From Mitsuaria chitosanitabida ATCC BAA-476 = NBRC 102408 (lineage in GTDB: Bacteria > Pseudomonadota > Gammaproteobacteria > Burkholderiales > Burkholderiaceae_C), in contig NZ_BCYP01000020.1 of assembly GCF_001598255.1 (NCBI RefSeq), positions 62,001-126,000 on the forward strand: a stretch of DNA of 64,000 bases, given 5' to 3'. The position numbers and the translations under genes were made by a program. Shown piece by piece: positions 8,088-16,109 of this stretch; within the stretch, counting starts at the first letter, position 1, and each line of letters begins with the position of its first letter. The notes beneath the pieces are model-generated. The model had not been told where the DNA came from and ran no database searches. It worked only from the letters and a program-made list of their open reading frames with translations.

Positions 8088-9629
8088 TCAATGCACGCCG
8101 TGCATCAACTTCTTCATCCACGGGCTCAGCAGCATGAGCAGCACGCCGGCGCCGGCCGGGACGATGGTGAAGATCAGGAAGAAGGTGGACATCGAGTAGG
8201 TCGACGAGATCGCATCGATGTACGAGCCCGTGAAGCCCGCCAGGCCGTTGGCGATCGCGGCGTTCACGAACCAGATCCCGAACATCAGGCCCAGCAGACG
8301 CGCCGGCGCCAGCTTCGAGATGTAGGACAGGCCCACCGGCGACAGGCACAGCTCGCCCATCGTGTGCAGCAGGTAGGCCAGCGTCAGGAAGAACATGCTG
8401 ACCTGCGCCGTCTTCGCGCCCGCCGGAATGCCCGACGAGCCGTACGACAGCGCCGCGAAGCCCAGACCCAGCAGCACCAGGCCCACGCCGAACTTCACCG
8501 GACCGCTCGGGTTCCAGTGACGCTCCCACAGCTTGCTGAACATCGGCGCCAGGATGACCAGGAAGAAGGAATTCAGCACGCCGAACCAGGTGGCCGGAAT
8601 CTCCGATTGCTCCATCGCGAACTCGCGACCCAGCATCCACAGCGACAGGCCCCAGATCACCGCCAGCGCCAGCGCCAACAGCAGGTTGGACGCCTTGTAC
8701 AGGCCGTCCGTGCTGCGCGACAGCTTGATCAGCAGCCAGCTCAGGATCGCCACCGGGATCAGCGTCATCAGCGAGTTGGCGATCTTGAAGATCAGGCCGC
8801 TCGTGCCCACCAGCGTGCGGTCGGTGTAGTCCGCCGCGAAGATCGTCATCGATCCGCCGGCTTGCTCGAAGGCGAACCAGAAGAAGATCGTGAAGAACGA
8901 GAACACGACGATCGCGATCAGGCGGTCGCGCACGATGTGCCCGGGCGTGTCATCGAGCTTCTCGGTCGGGTCCACCAGCGGGGCGTTCTTGCTTGGCGCG
9001 CCGCCGATGGCGCCGAAGATGCCTTGCGCCAGCCAGAACTGCAGGGCGCCCAGGATCATGAACACCGCCGCCAGGCCGAAGCCGTAGTGCCAACCGATCT
9101 TCTCGCCGATGTAGCCGCACAGCGAGATGCCGAAGAAGGCGCCCGCGTTCACGCCCATGTAGAACAGCGTGTAGCCACCGTCGCGCTGACCTTCGTTGTC
9201 CTTGCCGTAGAGCTGGCCCACGATCGCCGAGATGTTGGGCTTGAACAGGCCGGTGCCCAGGATCACCAGGCCAAGGCCCAGGAAGAAGGTCGGCTTCGAG
9301 TCGAAGAACAGCGAGATGTGGCCCGCGGCGATGATGAAACCGCCCAGCACCACCGCGCGCCGCGTGCCCAGCCAGCGGTCGGCGATGAAGCCGCCCAGGA
9401 TGGGCGTGAAGTACACGATCATCGTGTACAGGCCGTAGAGGCGCCCCGCCTCCTCGCGCGACCAGCCCCAGCCGCCCTTGCTCGCGGTCGAGACCAGGAA
9501 CAGCACGAGCAGCGCCCGCATGCCGTAGTAGGAGAACCGTTCCCACATCTCGGTGAAGAACAGGACGAACAGGCTGTTGGGCTGGCCGAGGATGGTCTGC
9601 CGCGCTCCGGGGGTTTGAATGGTGTTCAA
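8088..9629 (-). CDS. POT/PTR2-family peptide:proton symporter
   Basis: This inner-membrane transporter of the proton-coupled oligopeptide family imports di- and tripeptides. Family signatures are clear: EMWERFSYYG (ExxERFxYYG, proton coupling), GGFIADRWLG with the following GH, and LFYMGVNAGAF. The 513-residue product is typical of the family, with about 14 hydrophobic segments. I chose a TTG start (LNTIQTPG) because GGAG lies 6 bases upstream and the conserved region begins soon after. An ATG 46 codons earlier would add an uncharacteristic basic leader. A strong terminator follows the gene. Confidence 0.92.
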   Translation of the reverse strand: MNTIQTPGARQTILGQPNSLFVLFFTEMWERFSYYGMRALLVLFLVSTASKGGWGWSREEAGRLYGLYTMIVYFTPILGGFIADRWLGTRRAVVLGGFIIAAGHISLFFDSKPTFFLGLGLVILGTGLFKPNISAIVGQLYGKDNEGQRDGGYTLFYMGVNAGAFFGISLCGYIGEKIGWHYGFGLAAVFMILGALQFWLAQGIFGAIGGAPSKNAPLVDPTEKLDDTPGHIVRDRLIAIVVFSFFTIFFWFAFEQAGGSMTIFAADYTDRTLVGTSGLIFKIANSLMTLIPVAILSWLLIKLSRSTDGLYKASNLLLALALAVIWGLSLWMLGREFAMEQSEIPATWFGVLNSFFLVILAPMFSKLWERHWNPSGPVKFGVGLVLLGLGFAALSYGSSGIPAGAKTAQVSMFFLTLAYLLHTMGELCLSPVGLSYISKLAPARLLGLMFGIWFVNAAIANGLAGFTGSYIDAISSTYSMSTFFLIFTIVPAGAGVLLMLLSPWMKKLMHGVH

Positions 9630-9804
9630 ACGACGCTCCGCGATGGATCGATGGCCCGCGAACGGACCGGGTGAGGACGCGCGTTCCAGGATCAGAACGC
9701 GCTTGCCGCTGGTCCAGGCCCCGGATCGATCGGATCCCTCGGGGCCCGCCAGCGGCAGGCGCGCCATTGTCAGCGAAAGGTCCGCGCGATTCCGGCGCGC
9801 CCCA

Positions 9805-9820
9805 TTAGGGTCAGCCCTAA
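9805..9820. promoter_or_regulatory. Inverted repeat upstream of POT gene
   Basis: TTAGGG-TCAG-CCCTAA is a perfect 6-4-6 palindrome about 175 bases upstream of the POT start and 90 bases past the P-type ATPase stop. It may be a regulator site for the transporter. No promoter hexamers could be fixed beside it. Confidence 0.35.
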
Positions 9821-9823
9821 GAG

Positions 9824-9853
9824 AACAAGCCGTCCGGACGGCGCCCGGACGGC
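9824..9853 (-). terminator. Intrinsic terminator of the P-type ATPase gene
   Basis: A 9-bp perfect stem (GCCGTCCGG/CCGGACGGC, 9829-9837 and 9845-9853, 7-base loop) is followed on the minus strand by TTGTTCTCTT. It lies about 57 bases beyond the ATPase stop. Confidence 0.65.
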
Positions 9854-9909
9854 CTGGAAGTGCCTGGGCATCGGCCTTCGCGCGGACTCGGCGAGACCTC
9901 GGCTCGGCC

Positions 9910-12411
9910 TCACGGGCGCTCTGCGCGCAGCAGCCGCAGGCCGTTGAGCACCACCAGCAGGCTGGCGCCCGCGTCGGCCAGCACCGCCAGCCACAGCGAG
10001 CCGATGCCCGCCAGCGTCAGCGCCGCCACCACCGCCTTCAGGCCCAGCGCGACGACGATGTTCTGCGTCAACACCGTCGCCACGCGTTCGGACAGGCCGA
10101 TCAGCTCGGGCAGCTTGCGCAGGTCGTCCTGCATCAGCGCGATGTCGGCCGTCTCCAGCGCGGTCGCGCTGCCCGCGGCGCCCATGGCGATGGCGATGTC
10201 GGCCCGCGCCAGCGCCGGTGCGTCGTTCACGCCGTCACCGATCATCGCGACCGGGCCGCGCCCGTCGGCGAGCTTGGCGATCGCGTCCAGCTTGTCCTGC
10301 GGCAGCAGCGGCGCGTTCACCGCCTCCTCCGGCAGACCGAGGCGCGCGCCCATGGCGACGGCGCTCGCGCGCTGGTCGCCGCTGAGCATGGTGATCGCCA
10401 GGCCGCGCTCGCGCAGCGCGCGCAGCACCTCGGCGGCTTCGGGGCGCGGTGTGTCGGACAGCGCCAGCAGCGCCAGCGTCTGCGCGCCGCGCATCAGCCA
10501 CACCAGCGTGTGACCTTGCGCCTGCAGCGCGCGGGCCGCCTCGCGCGCCGCGTCGTCGACGGCGCCGCGCTGCTCGGCCAGGCGCTCGTTGCCCAGCGCG
10601 AAGTCGACACCGTCGAGCTGCGCCGTCAGCCCCAGGCCCGGCAGGTTCTGCAAGTGATCGACCGGCTCCAGCACCGAGCCCACACGCTCCGCATGCGCCT
10701 TCACGATGGCCTGCGCCAGCGGGTGCGCGCTGCCCGCGTCCAGCCGCGCCGCCAGATGCAGCGCCTGATCGGCGCTCACCGACGGGTAGAGCGGCCGCAC
10801 CGCGGCCAGCTGGGGCCGGCCTTCGGTCAGCGTGCCGGTCTTGTCGAAGGCCAGGGTCTTGAGCTGGCGGGCGCGCTCCAGGTACAGGCCGCCCTTGATC
10901 AGGATGCCGCGTCGCGCGGCGGAGGCCAGGCCGCTCACCACCGTCACCGGCGTCGAGATCACCAGCGCGCACGGGCAGGCGATGACGAGCAGCACCAGGC
11001 CCTTGTAGACCCAGTCGCTCCAGGTGCCCAGGCCCAGCAGCGGCGGCAGCACGGCCAGCGCGACGGCCACCAGCACGACGGCCGGCGTGTACACGCGGGC
11101 GAAGCGGTCGATGAAGGCTTGCGTCGGCGCGCGTTGCGACTGCGCCTGCTGCACGGCCGAGGCCATGCGGTCCAGCAGCGTGTGGCCCTTGGCGGCGGTG
11201 ATCTCCATCTCCACCAGACCGTCGCCGTTGATGCTGCCCGCGAGCAGCGCGTCGCCGGGCGCCTTGTCCACGGGCATGGCCTCGCCGGTCAGCGCGGCCT
11301 CGTTGAAGCTGGAGCGGCCGGTGAGCACACGGCCGTCCAGCGGCACGCGCTCGCCGGGAGGCACGCGCACGCGGGCGCCGATGGCCACCTGCGCGGCGGG
11401 CACCGTGGTCCATCGGCCATCGGCGCCTTGCACCGACGCGGTCTCCGGCGCCAGCTGCGTCAACGCGCGGATCGCGTCGCGGGCGCGGGCCAGGCTCAGG
11501 CTCTCCATCATCTCGGACAGTCCGAACAGCCACACCACCATCGCCGCTTCGGGCCACTGGCCCAGCGCGATCGCGCCGATGACCGCGAGGCTCATCAGCA
11601 GGTGGATGTTGAGGGTCACGCGCTTGAGCGCGATCCAGCCCTTGCGCAGCGTGGGCAGCCCGCCCAGCGCCATCGCGGCGACGGCCAGCGCGATCACCAG
11701 CGGGCCAGATTCGTCGAAGCCGGAGAAGGCCAGCGTCTCGGCCGCGATCGCGGCGACGCCCGCCAGCGCCATGCGCCAGCGCAGGCCGGTCGAGATCGCC
11801 GGCGGCGGCTCGGGCGGCGGGGCCTCGGCCTCGATCGGCTCGGCCGTCATGCCCACGGCCTTGATCGCGGCGCGCAGCGGGCCGTCGTCGGTCAGGCGGT
11901 GGTGGACGTCCAGCAGGCGGTTGATCAGATCGAACTCCAGCGCGACCACGCCCGTCTGGCCTTGCAGCTGGCGGCGCAGCAGGCCCTCCTCGGTCGGGCA
12001 GTCCATGCCGGCGATGAAGTAGCGCTGGCGCGTGGCGCCCGCCAGGGCCTTGGCATCGACCTTGGGCGCCGGGGCGGCCGGGGCGACCGAGTGGCCACTG
12101 CCACAGCAGGCGGCGGCTTCGGCGGGCGCGGCGGCCGTCGCGCACGACGCGCCATGGGCATGCCCGTGGTCGTGGTCGTGGTCGTGGTCGTGACTGTGGG
12201 CGCCGTGCTGATGCCCATCCGTCGCGCCATGGCCGGGATGGTCGTGGTCGTGCGCCCCGGTCTGGTCATGGGCATGACCATGATGAGACGCGGCGGTGGT
12301 CGAGGCGCCCGGTGCGGGCGTCGGAGTGCCGCAGCAGCCCCCGCAGGCCGAGCTGGCATCGGCCTTCGGCGCGGGCGTCGCGGGGCGGTGATCGTGTTCC
12401 TGATGTGCCAT
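9910..12411 (-). CDS. cadA: Zn/Cd/Pb-exporting P1B-type ATPase (CadA/ZntA family)
   Basis: This inner-membrane heavy-metal efflux ATPase would export divalent soft metals. The 833-residue protein has a very His/Asp-rich N-terminus (about residues 4-105, with HDHDHDHDHGHAHG) plus CGGCC and CCGSGH clusters, then an HMA domain with the variant metal motif GMDCPTEE (about 135-142). The membrane CPC motif (IACPCALVIS, about 478), DKTGTLTEG phosphorylation loop (about 521), SAHPLA and GDGVNDAP hinge are intact. It is divergent from a MerR regulator, and its promoter has the 19-bp spacer typical of MerR targets. CPC plus the partner favours Cd/Zn/Pb over Cu. The start is MAHQEHDH; upstream codons would overlap the promoter. 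Confidence 0.93.
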   Translation of the reverse strand: MAHQEHDHRPATPAPKADASSACGGCCGTPTPAPGASTTAASHHGHAHDQTGAHDHDHPGHGATDGHQHGAHSHDHDHDHDHGHAHGASCATAAAPAEAAACCGSGHSVAPAAPAPKVDAKALAGATRQRYFIAGMDCPTEEGLLRRQLQGQTGVVALEFDLINRLLDVHHRLTDDGPLRAAIKAVGMTAEPIEAEAPPPEPPPAISTGLRWRMALAGVAAIAAETLAFSGFDESGPLVIALAVAAMALGGLPTLRKGWIALKRVTLNIHLLMSLAVIGAIALGQWPEAAMVVWLFGLSEMMESLSLARARDAIRALTQLAPETASVQGADGRWTTVPAAQVAIGARVRVPPGERVPLDGRVLTGRSSFNEAALTGEAMPVDKAPGDALLAGSINGDGLVEMEITAAKGHTLLDRMASAVQQAQSQRAPTQAFIDRFARVYTPAVVLVAVALAVLPPLLGLGTWSDWVYKGLVLLVIACPCALVISTPVTVVSGLASAARRGILIKGGLYLERARQLKTLAFDKTGTLTEGRPQLAAVRPLYPSVSADQALHLAARLDAGSAHPLAQAIVKAHAERVGSVLEPVDHLQNLPGLGLTAQLDGVDFALGNERLAEQRGAVDDAAREAARALQAQGHTLVWLMRGAQTLALLALSDTPRPEAAEVLRALRERGLAITMLSGDQRASAVAMGARLGLPEEAVNAPLLPQDKLDAIAKLADGRGPVAMIGDGVNDAPALARADIAIAMGAAGSATALETADIALMQDDLRKLPELIGLSERVATVLTQNIVVALGLKAVVAALTLAGIGSLWLAVLADAGASLLVVLNGLRLLRAERP

Positions 12412-12419
12412 GGGGGTGG

Positions 12420-12450
12420 ATTGGAATGTCTGTAGCCGCTCCAAGGTCAA
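12420..12450 (-). promoter_or_regulatory. MerR-type promoter of the metal ATPase
   Basis: On the minus strand TTGACC (12445-12450) and TCCAAT (12420-12425) are 19 bases apart, the over-long spacer that MerR activators untwist. The spacer holds an imperfect dyad, TGGAGC-G-GCTACA. The -10 is only 8 bases from the ATPase ATG, so the transcript would be nearly leaderless. Confidence 0.7.
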
Positions 12451-12469
12451 GCGGCTATCCTGCCACCCC

Positions 12470-13018
12470 ATGCGTATTGGTGAATTGAGCAAGGCGACCG
12501 GCGTCGACATCGAGACCATCCGCTTCTACGAGAAGAGCGGTCTCCTGCCGCCGCCCGCCCGCAGTGACAACGGCTATCGCGACTACGCCCACGCGCATCT
12601 GGAGCGGCTGGCCTTCATCCGCCATTGCCGGGCGCTGGACATGTCGCTGGCCGACGTGGCCTTGCTGCTGGACAGCCTGGCCAGCCGCGATCCGGCCACG
12701 CTGGTCCAGGTGGACAAGCTGGTCGACGCGCAGCTCGGCAAGGTCCGGGCGCGGCTGCAGAGCATGCGCGCGCTCGAGGCCCAGCTGGTCGCGCTGCAGG
12801 CCCGCTGCGACGCGGACCACGATCACCATGCCTGCGGGATCCTCGAGGAGCTGGTCTCCGCCGCCCACGGCGAGGCTTGCGCCTGCCACCCCGACGGCGA
12901 CCACGGCCATTCGCACGGCGCCACCGCCAGCCACGACGCCGACTGCGCGCCCGCGACGCCGGCCCGGCCGGCCAAGGCCGGCAAGCCGGGAAAACTCAGC
13001 GCGGCATCGCGCGGGTGA
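12470..13018 (+). CDS. MerR-family metal-responsive regulator (CadR/PbrR/ZntR type)
   Basis: The 182-residue regulator has the family start MRIGELSKATGVDIETIRFYE, a winged-helix DNA-binding domain (1-70) and a dimerisation helix (about 80-112). The metal loop has Cys113 and Cys122, and the His/Cys-rich tail (ACACHPDGDHGHSHG) resembles CadR. The Cys normally near residue 77-79 at the dimer-helix start is absent (DPATLVQVDKL). It is transcribed away from the CPC-type ATPase gene and should activate it when metal binds. Its 3' end overlaps the convergent LysR gene by 23 bases. Confidence 0.9.
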   Translation: MRIGELSKATGVDIETIRFYEKSGLLPPPARSDNGYRDYAHAHLERLAFIRHCRALDMSLADVALLLDSLASRDPATLVQVDKLVDAQLGKVRARLQSMRALEAQLVALQARCDADHDHHACGILEELVSAAHGEACACHPDGDHGHSHGATASHDADCAPATPARPAKAGKPGKLSAASRG

Positions 13019-13907
13019 ATTCCTCGAGCCGCCGCCGCAGTTCCTCCCGGAGCTGCCGCAGCGCCGGCGAGAGCTGCGCCCGTCCCGGCACGACCAGGTT
13101 CAGCGGCGACAGGTCCCCGCGCCAATGCGGGTTCACGTGCACCAGCTGACCGCTGGCCAGTTCCTGCGCCACGTCCGGCCATGACTTGAAGGCGATCCCC
13201 AGGCCCGCCAGCGCCCAGCGCTTGACCACCTCGCCGTCGTCCGCGACCCGCCGCCCCGTCAGCGGCAACGCCACCGGCGCGCCGGCGATCTCCACCGTCC
13301 AGCGCGAGGCCACCTCGCCGTCCATCAGGTAGCGCAGCGCCTCGTGCTGCGCCATGTCCCCGGGCGAGGTCGGCATCCCGCGCAGCGCCAGGTAGTGCGG
13401 CGCCGCCACCAGCACCCGGCGGCAGTCCGCCAGCAGCGGCAGCGCCACCTGCGAGCCGCCCGCCGGCTGGCCGTAGCGGATGGCCGCGTCGACGGGCCGG
13501 CGCAGCAGGTCGGTCAGCGGATCGCCGATCTGCAGCCGCAGCGCCAGCGCCGGATGGCGTTCCTGGAACTGCTCCAGCCAAGGCAGCAGCACATGCCGCC
13601 CCAGGTCCGAGGGCACCGTCAGGTGGAGCTCGCCGCTGAGCGCCTCCCGGCCGGCGAGCGCCTCGTCCCGGCCCTCGGTCAGCGCGCGCAGCGCCGCCCG
13701 CGCGTGCGGCAGGTAGCGCTGGCCCTCGCCCGAGAGCCGCAGGCTGCGGGTGCTGCGCACGAACAGCGCGAAGCCGAGCTGCTCCTCCATCCGCTTCACC
13801 GCCGCGCTGGCCGCCGCCGGCGACCAGTCCAGCGCCTTGGCGGCCGCCGTCAGGTTGCCCAGATCGGCCACGCGCACCAGCAGTTCGAGATCGGCAATCC
13901 GGGTCAT
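12996..13907 (-). CDS. LysR-family transcriptional regulator
   Basis: The 303-residue protein has an N-terminal winged helix (DLELLVRVADLGNLTAAAKALDWSPAAASAAVKRMEE) and a LysR substrate-binding domain (from about 90). It is divergent from the SDR and Old Yellow Enzyme genes, 97 bases apart, which makes them its likely targets, with an electrophile or enone-like inducer possible but unproven. The start MTRIADLE was chosen because it is the first Met before the helix-turn-helix. A T-N11-A palindrome lies 8 bases upstream. Its stop lies inside the end of the convergent merR-like gene. Confidence 0.92.
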   Translation of the reverse strand: MTRIADLELLVRVADLGNLTAAAKALDWSPAAASAAVKRMEEQLGFALFVRSTRSLRLSGEGQRYLPHARAALRALTEGRDEALAGREALSGELHLTVPSDLGRHVLLPWLEQFQERHPALALRLQIGDPLTDLLRRPVDAAIRYGQPAGGSQVALPLLADCRRVLVAAPHYLALRGMPTSPGDMAQHEALRYLMDGEVASRWTVEIAGAPVALPLTGRRVADDGEVVKRWALAGLGIAFKSWPDVAQELASGQLVHVNPHWRGDLSPLNLVVPGRAQLSPALRQLREELRRRLEEFTRAMPR

Positions 13908-13914
13908 CGTTCGA

Positions 13915-13927
13915 TTTTCTTTGAAAA
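13915..13927. promoter_or_regulatory. Candidate LysR box in the divergent LysR/SDR promoter
   Basis: TTTTC-TTT-GAAAA is a perfect 5-3-5 dyad with the T-N11-A layout of LysR-type recognition sites. It lies between the LysR start (13907) and the SDR start (14005), fitting autoregulation plus control of the divergent operon. Confidence 0.45.
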
Positions 13928-14004
13928 AGCATCCAGGACCAGCCCCCTCAAACCCCATTCGACGCGGATCAGACTTCGTTCCATCAAATCAACTGGAACA
14001 GATC

Positions 14005-14727
14005 ATGAACGCCACCGATCTCACCCCCGTCGCCGCCGCCACGCCCGCCACGGTCGGCGCCTTCACCCCGGACACGGTCAGCGTCGTCGTCGGCGGCAGC
14101 TCCGGCATCGGCCGCGCGGTGGCCGACGCGCTGCGCGCCCGCCCGGGCCGGGTCATCGCCGCCGGCCGCCGCGACGGCCTGGACGTCAGTGACGAGGCCT
14201 CCGTCGCCGCCTTCTTCGACGGCCTCGGCCCGGTCGACCACGTCGTGGTCACCGCCGGCTCGCAGGCGCCCGGCGGCCCGGTCACCGGTCTGGACCTGGA
14301 CGCCGCCAAGGCCGCCTTCGACATCAAGTTCTGGGGCGCGATCGCCGTCGCCCGCGCCGCCGCCCGCCACCTGCGCCCGGGCGGCACGCTGACGCTGACC
14401 TCGGGCTTCGTGGCCCGCCGCACCGTCCCCGGCGCCTTCGTGAAGACCGCCATGAACGCCGCGCTGGAAGCCAGCGCCAAGCTGTTGGCCCGCGAGCTGG
14501 CCCCGCTGCGGGTGAACGTCGTCAGCCCCGGCCTGACCGACACGGAGGCCTATGCCGCGATGGCGCCCCAGGCGCGCGAAGCCATGCTGGCCAAGGCCGC
14601 CGCGACGCTGCCCGCCGGCCGCGTCGGCCAGCCGGGCGACCTCGCCGCCGGCTACCTGTTCGTGATCGACAACCCCTTCGTCACCGGCGCGGTGATCGAC
14701 ATCGAGGGCGGCGCCCTCGTCAACTGA
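14005..14727 (+). CDS. Atypical SDR-family oxidoreductase lacking the catalytic Tyr
   Basis: The 240-residue protein is a Rossmann-fold short-chain dehydrogenase/reductase. The cofactor loop is GGSSGIG (30-36), there is an AGRR after strand 2, and the C-terminal GAVIDIEGGALV is typical. The Ser of the triad is present (LTSGF, Ser133) and a Lys sits at 147, but the Tyr of YxxxK is replaced by Gly143 (PGAFVKTAM). The enzyme may therefore use another acid or have lost dehydrogenase activity. It is followed 60 bases later by an Old Yellow Enzyme gene, with which it probably forms an operon under the divergent LysR protein. Confidence 0.88.
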   Translation: MNATDLTPVAAATPATVGAFTPDTVSVVVGGSSGIGRAVADALRARPGRVIAAGRRDGLDVSDEASVAAFFDGLGPVDHVVVTAGSQAPGGPVTGLDLDAAKAAFDIKFWGAIAVARAAARHLRPGGTLTLTSGFVARRTVPGAFVKTAMNAALEASAKLLARELAPLRVNVVSPGLTDTEAYAAMAPQAREAMLAKAAATLPAGRVGQPGDLAAGYLFVIDNPFVTGAVIDIEGGALVN

Positions 14728-14787
14728 CCCGCCCGGTCCGACGCCGGCCGCGCGACGCGGCCTTCCTTTCGACGCCAGAGGATTTCC

Positions 14788-15885
14788 ATGACCCCCGACC
14801 TGTTCGCCCCCCTCGCCCTCGGTCCGCTGACCTTGCCCCACCGCATCGCGATGGCGCCGATGACCCGCGCCCGCAGCACCCAGCCCGGCAACCTGCCCAA
14901 CGAGATGATGGCCGCCTACTACGCCCAGCGCGCCGGCGCGGCGCTGATCGTCAGCGAGGCCACGCAGATCTCCCCGCAGGGGCAGGGCTACAGCTTCACG
15001 CCCGGCATCCACACCGAGGAACAGGTCCAGGGCTGGCGGCTCGTGACCCGCGCGGTGCACCGCGCCGGCGGTCGCATCGTGCTGCAGCTGTGGCACGTGG
15101 GCCGCATGTCGCATCCGGTCTTCCACGGTGGCGGCGCGCCGGTGGCGCCGTCCGCGCTGGCGCCCGACGCGCAGGTCTGGGTCGTGGGCGAGGACGGCGT
15201 GGGCCGCATGGTCGACTGTCCCGTGCCACGCGCGCTGACGGTCGACGAGATCCAGGGCATCGTCGGCGACTTCCGCCGCGCCGCGGCCCACGCGATGCGC
15301 GCCGGCTTCGACGGCGTGGAGATCCACGGCGCCAACGGCTACCTGGTCGACCAGTTCCTGCGCACCACCTCCAACCACCGCGACGACGCCTATGGCGGCT
15401 CCCGCGCGAACCGCATCCGCTTCCTGCTGGAGGTCGCGGACGCGGTGGCCGCGGAGATCGGCCCGGAGCGCGTCGGCGTGCGCCTGGCCCCGTTCATCAC
15501 CGCGCGCAACATGGACTGCCCGGACGTGATTCCCACCATCCTGTCGGCCGCGGGCGAGCTCTCCCGGCGCGGCATCGCCTTCCTCCACCTGGCCGAGGCC
15601 GACTGGGACGACGCCCCGCAGGTCCCGGACGACTTCCGCGCCGCGCTGCGCGAGGCCTTCGCCGGCCGCATCATGGTCGCCGGCGGCTACGACGCCGCCC
15701 GCGCCCAGGCGCTGCTGGACCGCGGCCTGATCGACCTGGTCGCCTTCGGCCGTCCCTTCATCGCCAACCCGGACCTGCCGGACCGGCTCAAGGACGGCCT
15801 GCCGCTGTCGGCCTTCGATCCGTCCGCGCTCTTCGGTGGCACCGAAAGGGGGTACAGCGACTACCCCGCCGCCGCCCGCGCCTGA
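14788..15885 (+). CDS. Alkene reductase / NADH:flavin oxidoreductase (Old Yellow Enzyme family)
   Basis: This FMN-dependent ene-reductase of the NemA/XenA-like class reduces activated C=C bonds or nitro compounds with NAD(P)H. The 365-residue TIM barrel is full length. It shows APMTRARS near the N-terminus, substrate-binding His180/Asn183 and proton-donor Tyr185 in HGANGYLVDQFL, and GGSRANRIRF, a family hallmark. A consensus RBS (AGAGGA) precedes the ATG. It is probably co-transcribed with the SDR gene, suggesting detoxification or reduction of electrophiles. A strong terminator follows. Confidence 0.94.
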   Translation: MTPDLFAPLALGPLTLPHRIAMAPMTRARSTQPGNLPNEMMAAYYAQRAGAALIVSEATQISPQGQGYSFTPGIHTEEQVQGWRLVTRAVHRAGGRIVLQLWHVGRMSHPVFHGGGAPVAPSALAPDAQVWVVGEDGVGRMVDCPVPRALTVDEIQGIVGDFRRAAAHAMRAGFDGVEIHGANGYLVDQFLRTTSNHRDDAYGGSRANRIRFLLEVADAVAAEIGPERVGVRLAPFITARNMDCPDVIPTILSAAGELSRRGIAFLHLAEADWDDAPQVPDDFRAALREAFAGRIMVAGGYDAARAQALLDRGLIDLVAFGRPFIANPDLPDRLKDGLPLSAFDPSALFGGTERGYSDYPAAARA

Positions 15886-15915
15886 CGCTCCCGTCGCGCC
15901 GCGACCGCGATGGCC

Positions 15916-15949
15916 ACGCCCCTGTCGTCCCCGGCAGGGGCGTTTTTTG
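15916..15949 (+). terminator. Intrinsic terminator after the Old Yellow Enzyme gene
   Basis: ACGCCCCTG (15916-15924) pairs with CAGGGGCGT (15935-15943), and the hairpin is followed by TTTTTT. It is a strong canonical terminator 30 bases beyond the stop. Confidence 0.9.
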
Positions 15950-16109
15950 TGACGCAATCGACGCTTCGCCATCCGCCCATCGGCGCGGACGGTGTGGGGC
16001 CGCGCCCCGCTCTTCAGACCCGACCCTGCCGTGCCGATGTAGAGTCCGGCCGCCCGCGTTACAACTTCAGACAAAAGCGCGCGGCTCCTCCGCCTCATCT
16101 GCGTCCGTC

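Noticed and set aside
7983-9674. Long plus-strand frame opposite the POT gene
   Set aside because: Its composition is random-looking (Gln/Arg/His-rich) while the minus strand has clear POT signatures.
9805-9820. TTAGGG palindrome as telomere-like or phage site
   Set aside because: It is a single 16-bp dyad without repetition, so an ordinary operator is the simpler reading.
12150-12260. GTCGTGGTC-type tandem repeats
   Set aside because: They are the coding repeats for the His/Asp-rich N-terminus of the metal ATPase, not an independent repeat element.
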